Notes: generated by a model not told the origin, from the sequence alone. Positions 18,041-26,517 are shown, counted from the stretch's first letter. The stretch: DNA of 64,000 bases from Salinithrix halophila (GCF_042650125.1 NZ_JBHSAP010000015.1:62001-126000); one strand, 5' to 3'. A program made the numbers and translations.

Positions 18041-18940
18041 TCAGTCTCTCAATGCCCCGCCGATACGACCACCGGCACATTTGAGACGACTTCGGGCCAG
18101 CTCTGCATCCATACCGGAAAGCAGCATAACAATGGCAGTTTTGGTCTCTCCTCCAGCGGCTTGGTAAGCCTTTTCCACCTCTTCGCAGGAAGCCCCCGTG
18201 GCAAGGCGGATGATGCGACGGGCTCGTTCCTTCAACTTTCGGTTGGTCGGTTTTAGGTCGACCATCAGGTTTCCGTAAGTTTTGCCGAGGCGGACCATCA
18301 TCGCCGTGCTCAGCATATTGAGGACCAATTTCTGGGCTGTCCCGGCTTTGAGACGAGTGGAGCCCGTCAGGATTTCCGGTCCGGTATCGATTTCAATGGC
18401 GAGATGGGCGAGGTGACCCGCTTCGGACCCGGGGTTGCAGGTGACAGCGACGGTTTTTGCCCCTGTCTGCCGGGCATGGGCTAGGGCTCCCAATACATAA
18501 GGGGTCTGGCCGCTGGCGGCGATGCCGACCAGGAAGTCCTTCTCAGAGAACAGACGGGATTTCAGATCCTCTGCGCCTTGTTCTGTGGAGTCTTCAGCCC
18601 CTTCGACAGCAAAACGGAGGGCACGATCTCCGCCAGCGATGATTCCCTGGACCAGTTCTGGGTCGCTGGAAAACGTCGGCGGGCATTCGGAGGCATCCAG
18701 TACGCCAAGCCGGCCACTGGTACCGGCGCCGATGTAGAAAATACGTCCGCCTTGTCTAACGGTTTCCACCATCTCGTCGACAGCTTCGGCTATCCGGGGG
18801 AGAACCGCCTCCACCGCTTGGGGTACCCTGTGGTCCTCCCGGTTCATGACCGTTACGATTTCGAGGGAATCCATGTGATCGAGGCTCCGTGTAGCTTCAT
18901 TGATTTGTTCTGTAGTCAGATCGAACGGGTTCTTCTCCAT
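18041..18940 (-). CDS. murQ: N-acetylmuramic acid 6-phosphate etherase
   Basis: 299-residue SIS-domain lyase that removes the lactyl ether from MurNAc 6-phosphate, giving GlcNAc 6-phosphate and lactate during cell-wall recycling. Signature stretches: 'GGRIFYIGAGTSGRLGVLDASECPP' region (about 65-89), 'GIAASGQTPYVLGAL' (about 137), 'CNPGSEAGHLA' and 'STRLKAGTAQK' are visible; the catalytic Glu lies in the conserved central part. A GGAGGAGAGGGAA site precedes the ATG. Upstream on the same strand is the matching PTS transporter. Confidence 0.96.
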   Translation of the reverse strand: MEKNPFDLTTEQINEATRSLDHMDSLEIVTVMNREDHRVPQAVEAVLPRIAEAVDEMVETVRQGGRIFYIGAGTSGRLGVLDASECPPTFSSDPELVQGIIAGGDRALRFAVEGAEDSTEQGAEDLKSRLFSEKDFLVGIAASGQTPYVLGALAHARQTGAKTVAVTCNPGSEAGHLAHLAIEIDTGPEILTGSTRLKAGTAQKLVLNMLSTAMMVRLGKTYGNLMVDLKPTNRKLKERARRIIRLATGASCEEVEKAYQAAGGETKTAIVMLLSGMDAELARSRLKCAGGRIGGALRD

Positions 18941-18955
18941 TTCCCTCTCCTCCTC

Positions 18956-18990
18956 AAAAAAGAATCCCGCCGGCTACCGGCGGGGTTTTC
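18956..18990 (-). terminator. Terminator between murP and murQ
   Basis: Read on the - strand: strong GC stem (CCCCGCCGG/CCGGCGGGA core, loop TAG) followed by TTCTTTTTT. It lies after murP and before the murQ ribosome binding site, so it would lower murQ expression relative to murP unless read through. Confidence 0.75.
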
Positions 18991-19008
18991 GGTTGGCAGC
19001 CTCAGCTT

Positions 19009-20397
19009 TTATGGGAACTTGGAAGTTGCAGAGGGTTCACCGCCGAAGGTCTGATCCATTCCTCGGTTGAATCCAAACAGCCAAGTGAACAGGAAACCGG
19101 CACCGTAGGCTGCCAGCACACCGAGCAGGAACAAGTGTAACTGCCCGGGAGCCAGCAGGAGAGCTGCCGGTAGCCCGGAGACGCCGATGGCCACTGTGGC
19201 CGTGCCGAAAGCTCCTTGAACGGCTCCCCCGACGGCAGCGCCGAGACAAGCCGTCAGGAATGGGCGGCCCAGGGGCAGTGTAACGCCATAGATTAGAGGT
19301 TCACCGATCCCGAGGATACCGACGGGGAGCCCACCTTTAATCACATTTTTCAGCATTTGGTTTCGGCTCTTTAGATAAATGGCGAAGGCAGCCCCCACCT
19401 GACCGGCTCCTGCCATTCCTAGAATGGTCCAGAGCGGATCCAGGCCCGTCTTGTTCAGAAGCTCCATGTGGATAGGAATCAAACCCTGATGAAGTCCGGT
19501 CATCACTAGAGGCAGGAAGGTGCCGGCCAACACCGCCCCGGAGATCGCGGCTCCGGCGGCTCCGCCGGCTTCCATCAGCCCTTTGAGTCCACCAGTGATA
19601 CCGTCAGCGATAAAGCCGCCGAGTGGCTGCAAAATAATGTAGGTGGCAAATCCAGTCACCAGCACGGCCAGGGTCGGTGTGACGATGATGTCGATTACTG
19701 ACGGGATGAACCGACGGAGACGGCGCTCGATGACTGTAATAAACCAGGCGGCTAGTAACACCCCGATCAATCCCCCCCGATTAGGAACCAGGGCCTCGCC
19801 AAAAAGAGTCACATTGGCGATGTCGGGGAAGATAATCAATCCCCCCGCGACGCCCCCTAAAGCTGGGGTGCCACCAAACTCCCGGGCGGTGTTGATCCCT
19901 ACGAAGATAGCCAGATAGGCGAAGATGATCTTACTGATCGAAGACAGGAGAATGACCCACTGGTTTTTTTCACTGACATCGAAAGAGTGGATGATCACAT
20001 TGGTAATCCCCATGATGATCCCACCGGCGACGATGGCGGGGATCAGGGGTACAAAGATGCTGGCTAGACGCCGCAGGAACTGTTTGAAAGGGGTTCGGTT
20101 CAAGTCCTGGACTTCTGCTTTTCGGTCCTGTATTTCCCCGGATTTGAGTCCTGTGTCTTCCTCCATGTGTCGTGCCACCTTCGTGACCGTGCCCGGTCCC
20201 AGGATGATTTGGAGCTGGTCTGCTAACCAGACCACTCCCATCACCCCAGCGAGGGTTTTTAATTCTTCCACCTGGACCTGATCGGGGTTTTTCGGTGTTA
20301 CTCGAAGGCGGGTCATACAGTGAGACAGCGAAGCCAAGTTATCCGTTCCTCCCAGCAACTCCAGGATGGAGTGGCTGAGTGCCTTTTCCTTCTCCAA
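19009..20397 (-). CDS. murP: PTS N-acetylmuramic acid transporter, EIIBC
   Basis: 462-residue phosphotransferase permease. The EIIB domain (about 1-90) has the phosphocysteine in 'SLSHCMTRLRV'; the EIIC domain (about 110-455) has some ten hydrophobic segments and 'GIGEPLIYGVTLPLGRPF' typical of the glucose/sucrose superfamily. No EIIA is attached, so a general EIIA would be borrowed. I chose the TTG at 20397 (GGGGGAAACCGGC upstream) over the longer frame, which adds an implausible 67 residues. Specificity for MurNAc is inferred from murQ directly downstream; sucrose or trehalose permeases are close relatives. No murR regulator is adjacent. Confidence 0.85.
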   Translation of the reverse strand: MEKEKALSHSILELLGGTDNLASLSHCMTRLRVTPKNPDQVQVEELKTLAGVMGVVWLADQLQIILGPGTVTKVARHMEEDTGLKSGEIQDRKAEVQDLNRTPFKQFLRRLASIFVPLIPAIVAGGIIMGITNVIIHSFDVSEKNQWVILLSSISKIIFAYLAIFVGINTAREFGGTPALGGVAGGLIIFPDIANVTLFGEALVPNRGGLIGVLLAAWFITVIERRLRRFIPSVIDIIVTPTLAVLVTGFATYIILQPLGGFIADGITGGLKGLMEAGGAAGAAISGAVLAGTFLPLVMTGLHQGLIPIHMELLNKTGLDPLWTILGMAGAGQVGAAFAIYLKSRNQMLKNVIKGGLPVGILGIGEPLIYGVTLPLGRPFLTACLGAAVGGAVQGAFGTATVAIGVSGLPAALLLAPGQLHLFLLGVLAAYGAGFLFTWLFGFNRGMDQTFGGEPSATSKFP

Positions 20398-20505
20398 GCC
20401 GGTTTCCCCCTTTTGAAAATAAGACTGGCTTGATACAGCGTACGAGTGGCAAAGGATAAACATGACAAGGGACTTCTGTCGAAAAGCGTTTATTTGACCA
20501 CAACA

Positions 20506-20519
20506 TGAAACCGTGTATA
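20506..20519. promoter_or_regulatory. Possible cre (CcpA) site upstream of murP
   Basis: TGAAACCGTGTATA matches the catabolite responsive element consensus TGWAANCGNTNWCA at 12 of 14 positions and lies about 110 bases upstream of the murP start. Carbon catabolite control of a PTS gene is plausible; binding is not shown. Confidence 0.35.
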
Positions 20520-20602
20520 CGAAGGGACAGTTGAAACAGTTATGAGAGAAGAAAGGCGTCTCGCATTTTGACAGCTTTTGTCGAAAAGGAGTTTTCAAGG
20601 AG

Positions 20603-20617
20603 GAAATTTGAAATTTC
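20603..20617. promoter_or_regulatory. Palindromic operator candidate between murP and the kinase gene
   Basis: GAAATTTGAAATTTC is a perfect 7-bp inverted repeat around one base, in the divergent intergenic region. It could be the site of a local regulator (for example an RpiR-type MurR encoded elsewhere). Assignment is speculative. Confidence 0.3.
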
Positions 20618-20745
20618 GGATGGAATCATTACCGTATTTTTAAATGATAAAACGACAAAGAATTCCCGATCATTCTTTCTTTTTTTGCAGGACTGCCGCC
20701 AAGGAGAACAGGTTCGACGGAGGGTAAATTGGGGGGTTAAAACAG

Positions 20746-22518
20746 TTGACCGAATGGGTGATCGCCCTAAGCGATAAAGTGGAACCGATATTCAACCACC
20801 CGGCGGCGCGATGGGCGGGCATCGGAACGGACCTCGCCGCGCTATGGATGTTATTAAGAGTGAATGGCCGATGGGCAGCCGCTGTTCCTTTTTATCTCTA
20901 TCCTCTTTCTGTACTCGCATGCCTCGCTGCGTTGGACTATTTGACGGGGGATTTTTCCATTATGTGGGCTTATCTGGTGGTGTTGGGCATTTTCCATCAC
21001 CGCCTTTCAGAAACGAAGACCGTTCAGTCCACGCTGGCTTTTTTCACCGTTCACACCGGGATGAAATATGGGACCGACCTTGTCCCCCATGGGATAGAAA
21101 TCATGTCGGAAGGTGTTCTATTTGCTTTTTTCGGTTGGATGAGCGGCTGGTTGCATCATTCAAAGAAGCGTGCCGATGAGATCCAGCAAGAAAATCGGAA
21201 CCTCCTGGAAAAAGTCAACGAGGCCCATTCAAGGCTTCATGAATACATCGACGAATTGGAAGAGACATCACGGCGAGATTACCTGACGGGCCTCTATAAT
21301 TTTGGCGGGTTCCAGGAGCAGGTGACTAAAAGCCTTGCCCGCTGTGTGGCTGCAGGCCAATACTATCATATTGTCTGTGTTGATCTTGTCGATTTCCAAC
21401 AAGTAAACATGCGGGAGGGGATTGATGCTGGGGATCAATTGCTGGTTGAGATCGCCCGTCAGTTGAAGAAGAAACTCCCCCCTTATGCCCAGGTAGCCCG
21501 CTATGATGGTGATCAGTTTGCCGTCGGGCTGACAGGGGACGACACGGCGATGCGTCTTAGTTTGGAGACTGTGGAAGGCGTAATCGCAGGCTTGCGGGCG
21601 GAACGGTCCCTGGTTAATTACTGTATCGGAACGGCTTCTTACCCAGGAGAAGCACAGAACGCTTCAGAATTGATCCGCCTTGCTGAACATCGTCTTTCTA
21701 TAGAACAGAGGCGGATTCGCCACCAAGAAGAAGAGCGGCGACGCCATCTGGAGAAACTTTCAGCCGTCGGCCAATTGGCGGCGGGGCTCGCCCATGAAAT
21801 TCGCAATCCGCTCACCTCCATTCGGGGATTTATTCAGATTTCCGCCTCGGAATCCGAAGAGGTGAAGAAGTGGGAGTCGATTATCTTGCCTGAAATTGAC
21901 CGGATCAACGATCTGTTGAAACAGTTTCTCCATCTCAGTGAGTCGCGTCCGGCCCGGCATACTCTGTTTAACCTGGATCGATTAATCGACGATGTTCTCC
22001 AGTTGCTCCATCCGAAATCGATTCTGATGGGACACGAATTGACCCCACAGCCCCCTGAATCGCCGGTAATTATTGAAGCGGATGCGGAGCAGTTGAAACA
22101 GGTAATGATCAATCTGGTACAGAACGGACTGGAATCCTTTACGGATAAGGGAGTCGTGTTTATCCGCTGGAAGGAGATGCGGGACCGCATCAGTATCCGT
22201 ATACAGGATAATGGAAGCGGGATTCCTCCAGAGTATATGTCCCGCATTTTCGACCCCTTTTTCACCACCAAGGGTGACGGGACAGGGATGGGGCTCTCCA
22301 TCTGCCACCGAATTATCTCCGAGCACGGCGGTCAGATCCATGTCACCAGTCAACCGGGACGGGGGACGACTTTTAATATTCATCTTCCCATCCGGCAAGG
22401 AAACAAACGGGAAAAGGATGAGAAGTCGGAGCCGGGTTTCCCCCCGCCGAAACGGAACCAGGTGAACCGCAGTGAGGTGGTGGATCGCCTAAATATGCTC
22501 AATACATTTTCGTCGTAA
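20746..22518 (+). CDS. GGDEF-domain sensor histidine kinase
   Basis: 590-residue membrane kinase. Four to five helices lie in about 24-135, then a coiled coil (about 140-175), a GGDEF-type domain (about 176-318) whose signature is 'RYDGDQF' instead of GGDEF/GGEEF, a second coiled coil, HisKA with 'GLAHEIRNPLTSIRG' (His350) and HATPase with 'VQNGLESF', 'DNGSGIPPEYM' and 'GTGMGLSI'. The kinase half resembles the sporulation kinases KinB/KinC group; the diguanylate cyclase site looks degenerate, so it may sense rather than make a nucleotide. TTG start with GGGGGGTT upstream. No partner regulator is adjacent, which suits an orphan phosphorelay kinase (inference). Confidence 0.88.
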   Translation: MTEWVIALSDKVEPIFNHPAARWAGIGTDLAALWMLLRVNGRWAAAVPFYLYPLSVLACLAALDYLTGDFSIMWAYLVVLGIFHHRLSETKTVQSTLAFFTVHTGMKYGTDLVPHGIEIMSEGVLFAFFGWMSGWLHHSKKRADEIQQENRNLLEKVNEAHSRLHEYIDELEETSRRDYLTGLYNFGGFQEQVTKSLARCVAAGQYYHIVCVDLVDFQQVNMREGIDAGDQLLVEIARQLKKKLPPYAQVARYDGDQFAVGLTGDDTAMRLSLETVEGVIAGLRAERSLVNYCIGTASYPGEAQNASELIRLAEHRLSIEQRRIRHQEEERRRHLEKLSAVGQLAAGLAHEIRNPLTSIRGFIQISASESEEVKKWESIILPEIDRINDLLKQFLHLSESRPARHTLFNLDRLIDDVLQLLHPKSILMGHELTPQPPESPVIIEADAEQLKQVMINLVQNGLESFTDKGVVFIRWKEMRDRISIRIQDNGSGIPPEYMSRIFDPFFTTKGDGTGMGLSICHRIISEHGGQIHVTSQPGRGTTFNIHLPIRQGNKREKDEKSEPGFPPPKRNQVNRSEVVDRLNMLNTFSS

Positions 22519-22588
22519 AACGCTCCTTTTGCATGGTTTTCAGCTTCTGCGATACAATGAGTCCAGGTGTGAAAAGGGGGCGACCATC

Positions 22589-23098
22589 GTGAAGAAGAAG
22601 AATTCGGGTTTTAATATCCTCCGGGAAGATTCCACTACCCATGGTGGGTATCATACCGGGACGCTCAACTTGTCCAACCTCTCTTCCGTCCTAATCGACG
22701 GGGATGAGGCACAGATCGATCTAGCATTGATCCATGCCAAAAGCAAGGTGGAGCGGGGAATTAAATTCCTCAGCAATCCCGACGAAGTTCCCAATGACGA
22801 TAACCTGAAGGAATACCAGGTCGTCTGGGTGGCTATCGGTCGTAACGAACAGGGTCCCTACTATGCCGGAGCAGCTGCCTGTCCGATGAAAATCAACCGG
22901 GAGGCCCGGCGAGGGTGGAAAAACTTAGCTGAACACGTCAATCGTATGGATGATGTCCTAAAACGTCGGATCAAGCTGTCCCACCTGGAAGAGAGAGAAA
23001 GAAAAGCCCTGAAAAAACTCTTGGTCGAGAACAATAAAGAATGGTGGGAGAATTCCACCGCTGAACTGAAGGAAGCTCTCTCCACAGGAGAAAATTGA
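22589..23098 (+). CDS. ywhD: YwhD family protein
   Basis: 169-residue soluble protein that matches Bacillus YwhD in length and in motifs such as 'HAKSKVERGIKFL', 'GPYYAGAAAC', 'RRGWKNLAEHVNRMD' and the C-terminal 'WWENSTAELKEAL'. The GTG at 22589 follows AAAAGGGGGCGAC. Position upstream of the PBP and spermidine genes mirrors the ywhD-ywhE(pbpG)-speE-speB order of Bacillus, here interrupted by a two-component system. Function unknown. Confidence 0.9.
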   Translation: MKKKNSGFNILREDSTTHGGYHTGTLNLSNLSSVLIDGDEAQIDLALIHAKSKVERGIKFLSNPDEVPNDDNLKEYQVVWVAIGRNEQGPYYAGAAACPMKINREARRGWKNLAEHVNRMDDVLKRRIKLSHLEERERKALKKLLVENNKEWWENSTAELKEALSTGEN

Positions 23099-23185
23099 AC
23101 GCTGTGTGAACAAATAATCCCCCTTCTTGCCGGTGGCAGATCTGGGGGTGTACACTTGAATCCAGGTTACGGAACCGATTTGCTA

Positions 23186-23236
23186 GGACACCAAAACAGC
23201 GGGCGATCGCCCGCTGTTTTGGTGTCCGTTTCTTTT
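23186..23236 (+). terminator. Terminator after ywhD with a 42-bp perfect palindrome
   Basis: Positions 23186-23227 read identically on both strands (21-bp arms, centre GCGATCGC), followed by GTTTCTTTTTTT. A very stable intrinsic terminator, probably for ywhD. Confidence 0.85.
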
Positions 23237-23299
23237 TTTCATACAGGCGATAAAGGGCCTCTATCCTGTGCAACCTAGGAGGGAAAGGAGGCGGTTCAC

Positions 23300-23530
23300 A
23301 TAGGGCAAGGAAATGGGGAGCAACACTACGCCCGCCATGGCGGTGTTCACTTTTCTCCCAACGTCCCGCCGGAGGAGATCAACCGGTTTGTCAACCATTT
23401 GCCGACAGAGGACAAGGAGAGCTTTTACAACGTGTTGAAATCTCTCTCAGAAGCAGGTCTGATCACGCTCCACAATGATGGAGTGCTGTCGGACGGGGAA
23501 GGTCGGATTGGCGGCAGCAGTGAATGCTGA
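23300..23530 (+). CDS. Small hypothetical protein with an AUA at the start position
   Basis: A 76-residue frame with protein-like composition (for example 'HFSPNVPPEEINRFVNHLP' region and 'EAGLITLHNDGVLSDGEG'). The frame opens after an in-frame TAG and contains no ATG, GTG or TTG before the body of the protein. A near-perfect AAAGGAGG site at 23285-23292 is followed, eight bases on, by ATA at 23300, so initiation at AUA is the simplest reading. A terminator follows at 23581. I do not recognise the family. A sequencing error or a start mutation that silenced the gene are alternatives. Confidence 0.5.
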   Translation: MGQGNGEQHYARHGGVHFSPNVPPEEINRFVNHLPTEDKESFYNVLKSLSEAGLITLHNDGVLSDGEGRIGGSSEC

Positions 23531-23580
23531 CTAGGGTCGGCATGAAGAAAAAAATGGTGTGATGGCTTAGTCTTCCCACA

Positions 23581-23614
23581 AATGTCCAGAGGGTTTATCC
23601 ACTGGGCATTTTTT
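23581..23614 (+). terminator. Intrinsic terminator after the AUA-start gene
   Basis: AATGTCCAG pairs with CTGGGCATT (one G-U), loop of 12, then six T. Downstream of the 76-residue frame and before the two-component promoter. Confidence 0.75.
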
Positions 23615-23686
23615 GTTTAGGGTGCTGGACCTCAGCAACTTTTTGGCCGTCGGAGAACAAGCTGATTCATCGTGAAGGATGGAGTA

Positions 23687-23720
23687 TTCTCAGCAATTTC
23701 TCATCTAACGGCATTATAAT
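23687..23720 (+). promoter_or_regulatory. Promoter with 11-bp-spaced TTCTCA repeats before the two-component operon
   Basis: TTCTCA occurs at 23687-23692 and 23698-23703, exactly 11 bases apart, followed 11 bases later by TATAAT (23715-23720). There is no good -35 element; the second repeat covers its position. This is the layout of OmpR-type activator sites, and the same repeats occur before the PepSY gene at 25.8 kb, so they are probably the operator of the response regulator next door. Confidence 0.55.
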
Positions 23721-23752
23721 GGTGGAAATGAAAAAAGCGGGTGATCGTTCTT

Positions 23753-24463
23753 ATGGGGGAAACTTTGAAGAGGATTTTGATCGTGGAAGATGAACTCAAA
23801 ATCGCCCGTTTACTGCAACTGGAGCTGGAACACGAAGGGTATCAGGCCGAAGTGGCTCATAACGGCGTGGACGGGTTGGCACGGGCAGAGGCCGGTGGAT
23901 GGGATCTAATCCTGTTGGACATCATGATCCCCCGGTTGAACGGAATCGAGGTGTTGCGGCGATTCCGCCGGAAGGATCAATGGACGCCGGTGTTACTGTT
24001 GACCGCTCGCGACACAGTTCCGGACAAGGTGATGGGATTGGATCAAGGGGCCAATGATTACATAACCAAGCCCTTTGAGATCGAAGAAGTGCTGGCCCGG
24101 GTTCGCGCCAACCTTCGTCTGGCTGGAGGAAGAAACGCGATAAATGAAGCGGAGGGGGAAATCTTTACCGTCGGCGCTCTCACCATGAACCCGAAAACCC
24201 GGGAAGTGTACCGCGGAGAAAAGGAAATTCACCTCACACCGAGGGAATTTGAACTGCTCAGCTATCTGATGCGCCATCCCGGGCAGGTATTGGAACGGGA
24301 ACAGATCATCCAGGAAGTCTGGGGATTCGATTATATAGGGGACACGAATGTTGTCGACGTCTACATTCGTTATCTGCGCCAAAAAATCGACAAGCACGCT
24401 TCCGTTCCCTTGATACACACGGTCCGGGGAGTGGGCTACACCCTGCGGGAGAAAAGCGGATGA
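23753..24463 (+). CDS. OmpR-family response regulator
   Basis: 236 residues: receiver domain with 'VEDE' (about 11-14), Asp56 in 'LLDIMIPRLNG', Lys in 'TKPFEIEEV'; winged-helix output with 'TNVVDVYIRYLRQKID'. ATG at 23753; a GTG four codons earlier is open. It overlaps the downstream kinase by ATGA. Two 11-bp-spaced repeats lie in its promoter, suggesting autoregulation. Similar PepSY-linked two-component systems are common in Bacillales; the signal is unknown. Confidence 0.93.
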   Translation: MGETLKRILIVEDELKIARLLQLELEHEGYQAEVAHNGVDGLARAEAGGWDLILLDIMIPRLNGIEVLRRFRRKDQWTPVLLLTARDTVPDKVMGLDQGANDYITKPFEIEEVLARVRANLRLAGGRNAINEAEGEIFTVGALTMNPKTREVYRGEKEIHLTPREFELLSYLMRHPGQVLEREQIIQEVWGFDYIGDTNVVDVYIRYLRQKIDKHASVPLIHTVRGVGYTLREKSG

Positions 24464-25815
24464 AAATATCGACCAAGATCCAGCTCTTCACTACGGCGAT
24501 CATATTGGTGCTGTTGGTCGGGGCCAACGCTGGAATCTACTCGCTGTTCCAGTATCGGACGAACCATGCGGAAGTGGAGCAAATGCAGAGCAAGGCGGAA
24601 AGCATCGTGAAGGCGGTTAACGCCGGGGAAGGGAGCGACCGGCGTTCCGCCGCGCAACTTCTGCGCGCTTACCTGGACGATGGCAACATGATCCGCGTAG
24701 TTGATTCCCGTCAAAGGGCCTTGCTCACCGTCACGGAAGAACCCTCTTTGATGGAAGACATCAAGCCGCAATTTCGGGACCGACAAGACCATACCTTTTT
24801 TAGCAAGGGGGACCGAGAGTATTTGACCGTTTTTTACCCCATCATATGGAAAGATGGGCGGGTTGCCTCATTGGAGGTGACCGAAAACCTCGACCTGGCG
24901 CAGGAAAACCTTCGCCTCTTGCGATGGGTGTTGCTGTTGGCCACCTTGGCAGTCCTCATACCCACCATGGTAGCGGGCCGGATATTAAGCGGATTGATCC
25001 TTCGACCCATTCTTTATCTGATTGCGACCATGGAAAAGAACCGCAGCCAGGGAACCTTTCAACGATTGAATCTCAACAAACGATCCAACGACGAACTGAA
25101 TCAGATGGCAGCTACCTACAACCGCATGATGAACTGGATGGAAGAAAACTACCGCAAACAACAACAGTTTGTCGCAGATGCATCCCATGAATTGAAAACA
25201 CCGCTCACGGTGATCGAAAGTTACGCCAACCTGTTGAAACGATGGGGCCGGGAGAAGCCGGAAGTGAGAGACGAGGCTGTGGAAGCGATCCATTCCGAAG
25301 CCAAACGGATGAAAGCTCTCACCCATCAGATGCTTGATTTGGCCCGGGATGACATCCATGAGCTCCTCCAGTTGGAATCGATAGAGCTGGGTGATTTAAG
25401 CCGAGAAGCCGTTCGATCCCTGTCTCGAGCCACTGGCCGGATCATCCGGGTACATGCTGACGGAAAAGTGATGGCGGTCGGTGATGTGGAGAAGTTGAAA
25501 CAATTGTTGTTTATCCTGGTGGACAATGCGCTGAAATACAGTGAAGAGGCGGTCGACATCTATGTGGAGGATACGGAGCGGGGTCCCAGGATCCAAGTGA
25601 AGGATCGAGGGATCGGCATTCCTAAACAAGACCGGGAACGCATCTTTGAACGTTTCTACCGGGTAGACAAAGACCGCAGCCGGGAAACTGGCGGAAGCGG
25701 CTTGGGATTGGCGATCGCCAAACGGATCGTCTCTGCCCACCACGGGGAGTTGACGCTTACGAGCACCGAGGGGAAAGGCACAGTGGTGACGGTCCAGCTT
25801 CCTCCCTCTGAATGA
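24460..25815 (+). CDS. Sensor histidine kinase of the PepSY-linked system
   Basis: 451 residues: membrane helix (about 8-28), extracytoplasmic sensor of about 125 residues, second helix (about 155-176), HAMP (about 177-228), HisKA with 'DASHELKTPLTVIES' (His243) and HATPase with 'VDNALKYS' and 'GSGLGLAI'. It overlaps the regulator gene by four bases. The following gene makes a secreted or anchored PepSY protein, which may report on or modulate the sensor domain (inference). Confidence 0.93.
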   Translation: MKISTKIQLFTTAIILVLLVGANAGIYSLFQYRTNHAEVEQMQSKAESIVKAVNAGEGSDRRSAAQLLRAYLDDGNMIRVVDSRQRALLTVTEEPSLMEDIKPQFRDRQDHTFFSKGDREYLTVFYPIIWKDGRVASLEVTENLDLAQENLRLLRWVLLLATLAVLIPTMVAGRILSGLILRPILYLIATMEKNRSQGTFQRLNLNKRSNDELNQMAATYNRMMNWMEENYRKQQQFVADASHELKTPLTVIESYANLLKRWGREKPEVRDEAVEAIHSEAKRMKALTHQMLDLARDDIHELLQLESIELGDLSREAVRSLSRATGRIIRVHADGKVMAVGDVEKLKQLLFILVDNALKYSEEAVDIYVEDTERGPRIQVKDRGIGIPKQDRERIFERFYRVDKDRSRETGGSGLGLAIAKRIVSAHHGELTLTSTEGKGTVVTVQLPPSE

Positions 25816-25816
25816 A

Positions 25817-25866
25817 TGCTCATGAGACGATCATGAACTTCTCACCAACTTCTCATCGGACTCACC
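25817..25866 (+). promoter_or_regulatory. Array of 11-bp repeats before the PepSY gene
   Basis: Four consecutive 11-base units begin at 25817, 25828, 25839 and 25850, each carrying (C/A)TCA at the same offset; the last two are TTCTCACCAAC and TTCTCATCGGA. The pair at 25839/25850 copies the pair before the regulator gene (TTCTCA, 11-base period). A fifth, out-of-phase CTCACC follows. Likely a multi-site operator for the adjacent response regulator. Confidence 0.5.
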
Positions 25867-25929
25867 AAGGTTTATCAGTCTAACTCTTTATCCTGGTCAT
25901 TGAAAACAACGGCAAGGAGTGATAGAGAG

Positions 25930-26517
25930 ATGTTGAAAAAAACATGGTTGGGCGTGTTGGCCGGAGCCGTTATCATCGCAGGCGCGGGGTTTGGAGCGAA
26001 CAAGATTTTCGCCGATGAGAAAGATTCTTTTATGACCACGCAAGAAGCCGTCAAAAAAGTGGAGGAACGGTATCCAGGGAAGGTTAAAGAAATTGAGAGG
26101 GATGGCCGGGGGGCCCGCGCCGTTTATGAGATCGAGCTGGAAGGCTCCAACGGAGAGTATGACATCAAAATGGACGCCCGCACCGGGAAAATGTTGAAGG
26201 TTCAGCAAGACCAAAATGTGGCGTTCACCAACAACGACGATGACACAAAGGGATCAGATGACACTGTCGACCGCGGCGATCATCGGGAACAAAATCAGTC
26301 CAAAGAAAAGATCGGATATGAACAGGCCGAAAAAATCGCTCTGGGCAAATTCGACGGTAAGGTTTCGGAGATTGAACTGGACCAGGACGACGGTCGCTGG
26401 ATTTATGATGTCGGAGTGAAAAATGGCCGTCAGGAAGCCGATTTGGAAATAGACGCCTACACGGGCAAGGTATTGTTCCTGTCTGTGGAAAATCATGATA
26501 GCGGGGATAACGATTAA
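25930..26517 (+). CDS. PepSY domain protein, membrane-anchored or secreted
   Basis: 195 residues with an N-terminal hydrophobic segment (about 5-26) ending near 'KIFADEK', then two PepSY domains (about 38-92 and 132-190), each with the pattern 'Y.IE.....E..ID..TGK'. The linker is acidic and hydrophilic. PepSY domains are thought to bind and restrain peptidases or act as sensor partners. The ATG at 25930 has AAGGAGTG ten bases ahead; an in-frame start at 25900 is less likely. Directly downstream of the two-component genes, with its own repeat-containing control region. Confidence 0.88.
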   Translation: MLKKTWLGVLAGAVIIAGAGFGANKIFADEKDSFMTTQEAVKKVEERYPGKVKEIERDGRGARAVYEIELEGSNGEYDIKMDARTGKMLKVQQDQNVAFTNNDDDTKGSDDTVDRGDHREQNQSKEKIGYEQAEKIALGKFDGKVSEIELDQDDGRWIYDVGVKNGRQEADLEIDAYTGKVLFLSVENHDSGDND

